NCBI GenBank assembly: GCA_938036845.1
Contig: CALHWA010000179.1
Location: 1 to 5,611 of the forward strand
Origin: an uncultured Candidatus Saccharibacteria bacterium
Lineage (GTDB): Bacteria > Patescibacteriota > Saccharimonadia > Saccharimonadales > Saccharimonadaceae
Direction of reading: 5' to 3'
DNA length: 5,611 nucleotides
The position numbers were made by a program, and so were the translations under genes. The notes under the pieces were generated by a model, which was given only the letters and a program-made list of their open reading frames with translations, made no database searches and was not told where the DNA came from. Shown in pieces: positions 1 to 3,713 of this stretch (within the stretch, counting starts at the first letter, position 1; each line of letters opens with the position of its first letter).

Positions 1-268
1 GATTCCAAACTATTTTGTAATAGATAGAGACGGTAATGCGCAGCCAGGGCTGCAACTCCAGCGAACACAATTTTGGGCAGAGAAAGAGGGGAGTGACTTA
101 CGAGATGTTGTCAGTACTGGTACAGACGGTCTGATGACGCCAACAGAAGGTAGCTATCTGACGGGAGTAACGGAAGACATTGCTAAGAAGAGTGCCAACT
201 ACTCTAGCTCGACCAGACAAAAGGCGGCTGATGCTGCGGTTGAGTCAATGACACATCATCGTTCTTGA
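1..268 (+). CDS. C-terminal end of unrecognised protein (5' partial)
   Basis: An open frame runs from the left edge (first full codon at position 2) to TGA at 266-268 and gives 88 residues. It starts inside the gene, so length and start are unknown. I do not recognise the family. The fragment opens with a short hydrophobic, strand-like stretch followed by Asp-Arg-Asp-Gly-Asn, continues through a Gly/Thr/Ser-rich middle, and ends with a polar, Lys/Ala-rich and probably helical tail closing in His-His-Arg-Ser. The opening faintly recalls the strand-turn of thioredoxin-like proteins, but no other such motif follows, so I do not assign it. It is not recognisable as TrmD, which often precedes rplS. 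The plus-strand frame, the absence of internal stops and the hairpin 16 bp downstream support a real gene end. The alternative is a chance open frame, since 88 codons is short. Confidence 0.55.
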   Translation, partial: IPNYFVIDRDGNAQPGLQLQRTQFWAEKEGSDLRDVVSTGTDGLMTPTEGSYLTGVTEDIAKKSANYSSSTRQKAADAAVESMTHHRS

Positions 269-284
269 TAGGGTGAGCGAAAAA

Positions 285-322
285 CAAATACCTCTCCTCG
301 TATTTTTAAGGAGAGGTATTTG
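285..322. terminator. Perfect 14-bp hairpin, probable terminator
   Basis: The arms at 285-298 and 309-322 are perfectly complementary over 14 bp, with a 10-nt T-rich loop. It lies 16 bp after the stop of the plus-strand partial gene and before the rplS promoter, where a terminator is expected. On the plus strand the stem is not followed by a T run (AGTAGAGG follows), although the 3' arm itself ends in TATTTG. On the minus strand the stem is followed by TTTTT (281-284 plus flank). It may therefore work in both directions, and is the better intrinsic terminator for antisense transcription entering from the right. Confidence 0.6.
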
Positions 323-336
323 AGTAGAGGGAGAGC

Positions 337-345
337 TGGTATATA
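337..345 (+). promoter_or_regulatory. Possible distal rplS promoter (extended -10)
   Basis: TGG followed by TATATA (340-345) has the TGn extension of an extended -10 element and matches four of six hexamer positions. No convincing -35 is visible. It lies about 60 bp upstream of a second, better extended -10 of the same TGG form. It could be a tandem promoter for rplS or simply A/T-rich leader sequence. Confidence is low. Confidence 0.25.
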
Positions 346-396
346 AATACACTGGTAAAAATGCACTTCACACCTCTTCTCCCTGCACGCAAAATA

Positions 397-405
397 TGGT
401 ACAAT
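397..405 (+). promoter_or_regulatory. rplS promoter, extended -10 TGG-TACAAT
   Basis: TACAAT (400-405) matches five of six positions of the sigma70-type -10 and is preceded by TGG, an extended -10. At a 17-bp spacing the -35 position (377-382) reads TTCTCC, a poor match, so recognition would rest on the extended -10. Transcription would begin near 412, leaving a leader of about 37 nt before the rplS ATG. The leader contains a weak purine-rich Shine-Dalgarno (GAGAG at 438-442, six bases before the start). Confidence 0.55.
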
Positions 406-448
406 CAATAACTGAATTGTCATCTAATAATTAAATAGAGAGAAAGTC

Positions 449-970
449 ATGAGTTTTGCACTGATCCAAAAAGTCAATGACCAGCAGAAGAAGCCTGCCG
501 TCGTTGATGTGCGGAGCGGCGACACAGTCCGCGTCTACCAAAAAATCAAAGAAGGCAACAAAGAGCGCATCCAGATGTTTGAAGGCGTGGTGATCCGCAC
601 CGATAACAAGGGCCAGCACACCAGCCGCATTACTGTGCGTAAGATTACCAGCGGTGTGGGAGTAGAGAAGTCGTTCTTGCTGCACAGTCCACTCGTTGAG
701 AAGGTCGAGGTGATGCGCCGCGCTAAGGTGCGCCGCAACTTCCTGAGCTACCTGCGTGGCCGCAGTGGTAAGTCGGCTCGCCTGACTGCCGTACAGTTCG
801 ACCGTGAGGCGGTTAACAACGTGCACGATGCTCATGCTGAGGCCGAGGCTGCTCGCCTCAAAGAAGAGAAGGCCAAAGACGCTGCCGAGAAGAAGGCTGC
901 CGAAGATGCTAAGCAGGCTGAGCTTGACGCTAAGGCTGCCGAGGTTGCCGCTCGCCACGAAGCCGCGTAG
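449..970 (+). CDS. rplS: 50S ribosomal protein L19 with long C-terminal tail
   Basis: This is the 173-residue large-subunit protein L19, which sits at the 30S-50S interface. The L19 core spans about residues 5-115. It includes [13 protein letters not shown] (24-36), the FEGVVIR segment (44-50), [15 protein letters not shown] (62-76), the [10 protein letters not shown] stretch (79-88) and the basic [22 protein letters not shown] region (90-111). Most L19 proteins end soon after this point at roughly 115-120 residues. Here about 52 further residues (122-173) rich in Ala, Glu, Lys and Asp follow, probably one long charged helix. The ATG at 449 matches the usual N-terminus and is preceded by a weak GAGAG. 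A promoter lies at 397-405 and an intrinsic terminator at 997-1025, so it appears to be transcribed alone and not with rpsP-rimM-trmD. Identification is secure; the function of the tail is unknown. Confidence 0.97.
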   Translation: MSFALIQKVNDQQKKPAVVDVRSGDTVRVYQKIKEGNKERIQMFEGVVIRTDNKGQHTSRITVRKITSGVGVEKSFLLHSPLVEKVEVMRRAKVRRNFLSYLRGRSGKSARLTAVQFDREAVNNVHDAHAEAEAARLKEEKAKDAAEKKAAEDAKQAELDAKAAEVAARHEAA

Positions 971-996
971 AATAGCCATCGCGCGAGAAATTTTTG

Positions 997-1025
997 ATCC
1001 GCCTCTATGTCAGGGGCGGATTTGT
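997..1025 (+). terminator. Rho-independent terminator of rplS
   Basis: The arms 997-1005 and 1013-1021 form a nine-pair GC-rich stem (ATCCGCC with GGCGGAT, then one G-T wobble and one C-G pair) closed by a 7-nt loop. The stem is followed by TTGTATT. It starts 26 bp after the rplS stop codon. Stem, loop, tail and location all fit an intrinsic terminator. Confidence 0.85.
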
Positions 1026-1100
1026 ATTGGGGCTGAACTTCAGTCTGTTTGGTTGTGCTAATGATATTGAGCAGGCTTATAGTAGCCAGCTTATGGTTGA

Positions 1101-1109
1101 TGCTATACT
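1101..1109 (+). promoter_or_regulatory. Extended -10 TGC-TATACT, predicted leaderless start
   Basis: TATACT (1104-1109, five of six matches) preceded by TGC forms an extended -10. Its last base is six bases before the A of the ATG at 1116, so transcription would start at or next to the start codon. No Shine-Dalgarno lies upstream of that ATG and no -35 is evident at 16-18 bp. I infer a leaderless mRNA. Confidence 0.55.
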
Positions 1110-1115
1110 AGAAGT

Positions 1116-1601
1116 ATGAGTATCTTTACCATTGTCTCGATTGTTATACCGGTTGTCTTGGCGAGTAGTCTACCGCCTATCTTGCAGCATTATGGCTATA
1201 CACACGAGCGGCGCTATCGTTGGCTACTGTATCTGGCGTGTGGGTTGTTCTTTATCTCGTGGTATGTGCCGTCGCCGTTGATCGATGGGCAAGATACGGC
1301 GTTTAACACCCACTTCATCGGTGGTGGAATATTTACTGGCTGCTTGTGGCTCTATCTTAAGCATGCGCTGGGTTGGTGCCGCTATTGGCTAGTGGAGGCA
1401 TTTTCGCTGTTTGTGCTGGTGTCGGCACTTGGCTGCATGAATGAGCTATTTGAGCTGCTGGTGGCGAAGACTGGCGTGGCTCGCTTGCCGCTGGATGATA
1501 CCAATTGGGATATCGCGGCCAACACTGCTGGGGCACTCCTTGTCTGGCTGGTGTCGCTGGGCGCGGCGGGGTGGCAGCGGTTTGTTCGCCGCGATACGTA
1601 A
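1116..1601 (+). CDS. Polytopic membrane protein, VanZ/YjdF (DUF2238)-like
   Basis: This is a 161-residue integral membrane protein. Five hydrophobic segments are visible at about residues 3-20, 34-52, 67-82, 91-116 and 131-151, and the C-terminus is short and basic (RFVRRD). Conserved-looking polar residues cluster as in VanZ-like and YjdF/DUF2238 proteins: H66 at the start of helix 3 next to a Gly triplet, NELFE (109-113), and DDTNWDIAANTAGA (127-140) entering the last helix. The E-x-x-E then D-x-x-W-D-x-x-x-N-x-x-G-A spacing resembles YjdF more than classical VanZ. The reaction or ligand is unknown; VanZ itself gives low-level teicoplanin resistance, but nothing here supports a resistance role. 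The ATG at 1116 has no Shine-Dalgarno and sits six bases after an extended -10. The gene is monocistronic, with a hairpin terminator 27 bp beyond its stop. The coding frame is confident; the family is moderately so. Confidence 0.75.
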   Translation: MSIFTIVSIVIPVVLASSLPPILQHYGYTHERRYRWLLYLACGLFFISWYVPSPLIDGQDTAFNTHFIGGGIFTGCLWLYLKHALGWCRYWLVEAFSLFVLVSALGCMNELFELLVAKTGVARLPLDDTNWDIAANTAGALLVWLVSLGAAGWQRFVRRDT

Positions 1602-1617
1602 CAACTGAACGACTTGG

Positions 1618-1668
1618 CACGAGCGTGAGCATAAAGCCACCGCTTGAGGGTGGCTTTATGCTTTCGTG
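1618..1668. terminator. Bidirectional terminator between convergent genes
   Basis: A perfect 14-bp stem pairs 1628-1641 with 1649-1662 around a 7-nt loop. A further CACGA/TCGTG pairing (1618-1622 with 1664-1668) lies outside a small internal bulge. The 3' arm carries CTTTATGCTTT and the mirror arm gives GGCTTTATGCT on the other strand, so both directions have a T-rich 3' side, though neither has a long T run. It fills the 78-bp gap between the plus-strand stop at 1601 and the minus-strand stop at 1680, where one structure could end both transcripts. Confidence 0.8.
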
Positions 1669-1679
1669 TACCGATGCTA

Positions 1680-1889
1680 TTATTTTGTCTTGCGAGATTC
1701 TGCTTGCTCGGTGAGAACGGCGCGAATCGCCTCGAGATTCTCGTCGATCGCAGCCACGTGCCGTTTGATCTGCTTGGTGCGTCGACCTTGCCGGACAACC
1801 CAACAAATGCCACAGATAAACAAGATAAAATACGCGACGTTAAGCGTGACTGCTAGTATGAGGAGTGGTGCTGGCCCGGTAATTTCCAT
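1680..1889 (-). CDS. Small single-span membrane protein, 69 residues
   Basis: I do not recognise a named family. From the ATG at 1889 the protein has a short N-terminus (MEITGPAP), one strongly hydrophobic segment at about residues 8-32, and a basic stretch (RQGRRTKQIKRH, 33-44) that would hold the C-terminus in the cytoplasm. A charged, probably helical tail follows with Leu, Ile and Ala at coiled-coil-like spacing (45-65). The frame stays open upstream to 2159, but the extra N-terminal part is low-complexity Arg/Ser/Pro-rich and overlaps the better gene at 1960-2310, so I start at 1889. A possible Shine-Dalgarno, AAAGGA (1905-1910), is 15 bases away, farther than ideal. The gene lies 70 bp downstream of the exported-protein gene on the same strand with no terminator between, so co-transcription is likely. 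It ends at the shared hairpin 1618-1668. Confidence 0.6.
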   Translation of the reverse strand: MEITGPAPLLILAVTLNVAYFILFICGICWVVRQGRRTKQIKRHVAAIDENLEAIRAVLTEQAESRKTK

Positions 1890-1959
1890 AATAGGTACCG
1901 ATAATCCTTTCGTGTTAATGCTATATGGTTCGGTGCTGTATCTTTTGCGAGGGTGAGTG

Positions 1960-2310
1960 CTATGGTACGCACTGCCAGGTTGGTTGAGCTTGCTGATAGC
2001 TAACAATGGCGCGTGTGCCGTGGTGGTGAGCCGTGCAATATGCCTGCATATTGAGGCTGCCCTTGGGCGTGAAGGTGAAGCCCGAGAAGAGGGAAATTGA
2101 ATAGCTGAGGCTGTAGCACGACCATCCATATAGATTGCTCTTATCAAGCGTATACGCACCCGTATGGTGTTGGTGTGTACATACTTCGTGCGGGCTAATG
2201 GTGTGAGCCTGTGCTGTTGTCGCTAGTGTAGTTGGGACGCCAGCACACCCAGGAATGGCGCATGCAACCACTCCGGTAGCAAAAAGCATGTGCCAAAGCA
2301 TTTTTGTCAT
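1960..2310 (-). CDS. Small exported Cys/His-rich protein, possible lipoprotein
   Basis: A 116-residue protein with no family I recognise. The N-terminus looks like an export signal: MTK, then a hydrophobic core (residues 4-16) ending in VVAC with C17. That fits a lipobox with C17 as the lipidated residue. IPGC (19-22) is a second, poorer candidate, and ordinary signal-peptidase cleavage near 24 is also possible. The mature part holds four Cys (44, 65, 92, 114) and many His. Two similar motifs, CTHQHH (44-49) and CTAHHH (92-97), share the form Cys-Thr-x-x-His-His. This could mean metal binding or disulfides outside the cell, which is inference. The start at 2310 is set by AAGGAGG ending three bases upstream; M4 is a possible alternative but loses the only N-terminal Lys. 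A 17-bp-spaced promoter lies at 2360-2388. The gene is probably co-transcribed with the small membrane protein downstream. Confidence 0.75.
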   Translation of the reverse strand: MTKMLWHMLFATGVVACAIPGCAGVPTTLATTAQAHTISPHEVCTHQHHTGAYTLDKSNLYGWSCYSLSYSISLFSGFTFTPKGSLNMQAYCTAHHHGTRAIVSYQQAQPTWQCVP

Positions 2311-2313
2311 ACT

Positions 2314-2320
2314 CCTCCTT
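2314..2320 (-). promoter_or_regulatory. Strong Shine-Dalgarno AAGGAGG of the exported-protein gene
   Basis: AAGGAGG read on the minus strand is the only full-length Shine-Dalgarno seen in the window. It ends three bases before the ATG at 2310, closer than the usual 5-9, and 12 bases before the in-frame Met at residue 4. It supports translation of this frame and contrasts with the neighbouring genes that have weak or no sites. Confidence 0.7.
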
Positions 2321-2359
2321 GTGATGAAGTGATAGTTGCTAAGCCGAGGGTACGCCTTG

Positions 2360-2388
2360 ATTGTAATAGATTAGCGATGCTCTCGCAA
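2360..2388 (-). promoter_or_regulatory. Promoter TTGCGA-17-TACAAT for minus-strand pair
   Basis: On the minus strand TTGCGA (2388-2383, four of six matches to TTGACA) and TACAAT (2365-2360, five of six matches) are separated by exactly 17 bp. Transcription would start near 2353, giving a leader of about 43 nt that contains the strong Shine-Dalgarno. It is the only promoter in the window with both hexamers recognisable. Confidence 0.65.
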
Positions 2389-2439
2389 CAGAAAATAGGC
2401 AAATCAGCAAGCAATACGAATAAAAACAGAGATAAAGGT

Positions 2440-2452
2440 TGTATATTATACA
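2440..2452. repeat. TGTATA-T-TATACA palindrome in divergent intergenic region
   Basis: Two 6-bp arms form a perfect inverted repeat around a single central T. It sits in the 259-bp region between the divergent exported-protein gene and rnhB-yraN, about 50 bp upstream of the former's -35 and 118 bp upstream of the rnhB ATG. A further half-site TATACA occurs at 2534-2539. It could be an operator, or chance in an A/T-rich stretch. I see no gene in 2311-2569 beyond the promoters listed here. Confidence 0.3.
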
Positions 2453-2554
2453 TCATAGATTGCAGCGCGGTACTCAATAGTTTGGCATGGTTGCTGGTAT
2501 GGCGCGGCACTGAACTAGCCCGCAACTCGGCAGTATACATAGTGCTATGAAATA

Positions 2555-2563
2555 TGAGACAAT
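2555..2563 (+). promoter_or_regulatory. Extended -10 TGA-GACAAT, predicted leaderless start of rnhB-yraN
   Basis: GACAAT (2558-2563) matches four of six -10 positions and has the TGn extension at 2555-2557. Its last base is six bases before the A of the ATG at 2570, the same spacing as at 1104-1116. There is no Shine-Dalgarno before the ATG and no good -35. The hexamer is weaker than the others, so confidence is moderate. Confidence 0.45.
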
Positions 2564-2569
2564 CGTAGT

Positions 2570-3544
2570 ATGATACTTGGGATTGATGAAGTCGGGCGTG
2601 GGCCATGGGCGGGGCCGCTGGTGGTTGGCGCTGTAGTACTGGGTGGTGCGGCGATCGATGGGTTGGACGACAGCAAGAAATTGACGAAAAAGCGCCGCGA
2701 AGCTCTTGCTCAAGTCATCCAAGAGCAGGCAGCGGCGTATGCGCTTGGCTGGGTAAGCGCGGCGGAGCTGGATGAGGTAGGGATGAGCGAAGCCCTCCGC
2801 TTGGCAACACGGCGAGCGGTAGAGGCTGTGCAGCAGCAATGCCGCGAGCAAGCTATTGCGCTCACGGAGATTGTGATCGATGGCAGGGTGAACTTCTTGG
2901 CTGGGACGGCATTAGAGCGGTACGTCACGATGCTACCCAAGGCAGATGCATTGGTGCCAAGTGTCTCGGCGGCGTCGATCATTGCGAAGGTGGCGCGTGA
3001 CCAGTATATGGCCGCGCAAGATGTGCTCTACCCCGGCTATGGCTTTGCGGCGCATGCTGGCTATGGCACAGCGCAGCACCGAGCGGCGATTGCTACTCAC
3101 GGAGTGACGCCACTGCATCGGCTGAGCTTCAAACCACTTCAGCACTATCGTAATGATAATCCTCGCCCAGCAGACGAAGCGCATACTACTCAGCAACCTG
3201 ACACAACGACTACACGTGGCCATGCTGGCGAATCAGCTGCAGCCGCCGCTTTGCAGCAGCGCGGCCATCAGATTGTGGCGCGCAACTGGCGGACGAAATA
3301 TTGCGAGATCGATATCATCTCGAAGCGTGGCGATACGTTGTATTTTGCTGAGGTAAAGCATCGCACGGATGACTATGCAGGCGATGGCCTCGCGGCAATT
3401 ACGCGCAAGAAGCGCAACCAAATGCACTATGCCGCGCGGTTCTACGCGCACCACGAGCACATCACCACTATGAACCTCCAGCTTATTGCGATTGCTACCA
3501 GTGGCAGCCCACCGCGGGTGGTGCGGATTGAAGTTGTTGAGTAG
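2570..3544 (+). CDS. rnhB: Ribonuclease HII fused to YraN/UPF0102 nuclease-like domain
   Basis: One uninterrupted 324-residue frame carries two proteins usually encoded separately. Residues 1-195 are RNase HII, which cuts the RNA strand of RNA-DNA hybrids and removes misinserted ribonucleotides. Visible are IDEVGRGPWAGP with catalytic D6 and E7, DDSKKL (33-38), IVIDG with D104, KADALVPS with D126, SAASIIAKVARD (133-144), and the C-terminal GYG...HR.SF element (164-187). Residues about 217-324 are UPF0102/YraN, a PD-(D/E)XK-type fold: GHAGESAAAAAL (217-228), ARNWR (237-241), CEIDII (245-250) and FAEVKHR (259-265), so E221, E246, D248, E261 and K263 are kept. A Thr/Gln/Pro-rich linker (about 196-216) joins them. 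Each part is close to normal length, so this looks like a true fusion and not a frameshift product. The ATG places the catalytic Asp at residue 6, as in short RNase HII proteins. The YraN function is not firmly known; a role in DNA processing is inferred from the fold. Confidence 0.95.
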   Translation: MILGIDEVGRGPWAGPLVVGAVVLGGAAIDGLDDSKKLTKKRREALAQVIQEQAAAYALGWVSAAELDEVGMSEALRLATRRAVEAVQQQCREQAIALTEIVIDGRVNFLAGTALERYVTMLPKADALVPSVSAASIIAKVARDQYMAAQDVLYPGYGFAAHAGYGTAQHRAAIATHGVTPLHRLSFKPLQHYRNDNPRPADEAHTTQQPDTTTTRGHAGESAAAAALQQRGHQIVARNWRTKYCEIDIISKRGDTLYFAEVKHRTDDYAGDGLAAITRKKRNQMHYAARFYAHHEHITTMNLQLIAIATSGSPPRVVRIEVVE

Positions 3545-3561
3545 TTGTGATTTTGTGACTT

Positions 3562-3586
3562 AAGCTATATAGACCTATAGCTTTTT
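3562..3586 (+). terminator. Rho-independent terminator of rnhB-yraN
   Basis: AAGCTATA (3562-3569) pairs with TATAGCTT (3576-3583) around a 6-nt loop, and the T run continues to 3586. The hairpin starts 17 bp past the stop codon. The stem is short and AU-rich, so it is weaker than the rplS terminator. An outer TGTGAT/ATCACA pairing (3546-3551 with 3594-3599) could add stability. The rest of the 169-bp convergent gap (3545-3713) holds no gene I can support. Confidence 0.65.
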
Positions 3587-3667
3587 CTGTGCGATCACAC
3601 CTTCTTGCTGCTTCACTCGGTAGAGTGCAAGAATTCTCTGTTTTCTGACAGATTAGCTTGCGTCGAC

Positions 3668-3685
3668 AAAAGCCAATAGTATTGG
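3668..3685 (-). terminator. Weak candidate terminator of the aminopeptidase gene
   Basis: On the minus strand CCAAT and ATTGG (3685-3673) form a 5-bp stem with a 3-nt loop, followed by CTTTTG. It lies 28 bp beyond the aminopeptidase stop codon, in the right place, but the stem is short and low in GC. It may be incidental, with termination happening elsewhere. Confidence 0.3.
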
Positions 3686-3713
3686 GAAATGCAAGTGCGC
3701 GGTTTGCGCCTCG

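Noticed and set aside
361..411. 16-codon mini-ORF in the rplS leader, possible leader peptide
   Set aside because: It has no Shine-Dalgarno and no run of regulatory codons, and it overlaps the better rplS -10 element, so most transcripts would not contain its start.
431..979. 182-codon open frame antisense to rplS
   Set aside because: It mirrors the well-identified L19 gene across almost its full length. The hydrophobic and Ala/Leu-rich product is what the complement of the Glu/Lys/Ala codons gives, and there is no promoter or Shine-Dalgarno of its own.
1116..1601. Glycopeptide resistance role for the VanZ-like gene
   Set aside because: No vanHAX-type or other resistance gene is nearby. VanZ-like and YjdF-like proteins are widespread with unknown roles, so similarity in a few residues does not justify a resistance label.
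1357..1813. Overlapping minus-strand open frames of 149 and 143 codons
   Set aside because: They run through the VanZ/YjdF-like gene and the terminator hairpin at 1618-1668, and their products are compositionally biased with no recognisable motif.
1890..2159. N-terminal extension of the 69-residue membrane protein up to 2159
   Set aside because: The extra 90 residues are Arg/Ser/Pro-rich with no fold signal, would overlap the exported-protein gene in another frame for 200 bp, and would bury the membrane segment deep in the protein.
2307..2606. Open frames of 99 and 86 codons in the divergent intergenic region
   Set aside because: They overlap the promoters of both flanking genes, run into the start of a flanking gene, and lack Shine-Dalgarno sites. 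The 2307-2606 frame reads through the rnhB start region in antisense.
3605..3655. Small hairpins in the 3545-3713 gap (CACTC/GAGTG and TCTGT/ACAGA) as a possible small RNA
   Set aside because: The stems are only 5 bp, with no promoter or terminator arrangement to define an RNA gene. I could not match the region to tRNA, tmRNA or another known RNA.
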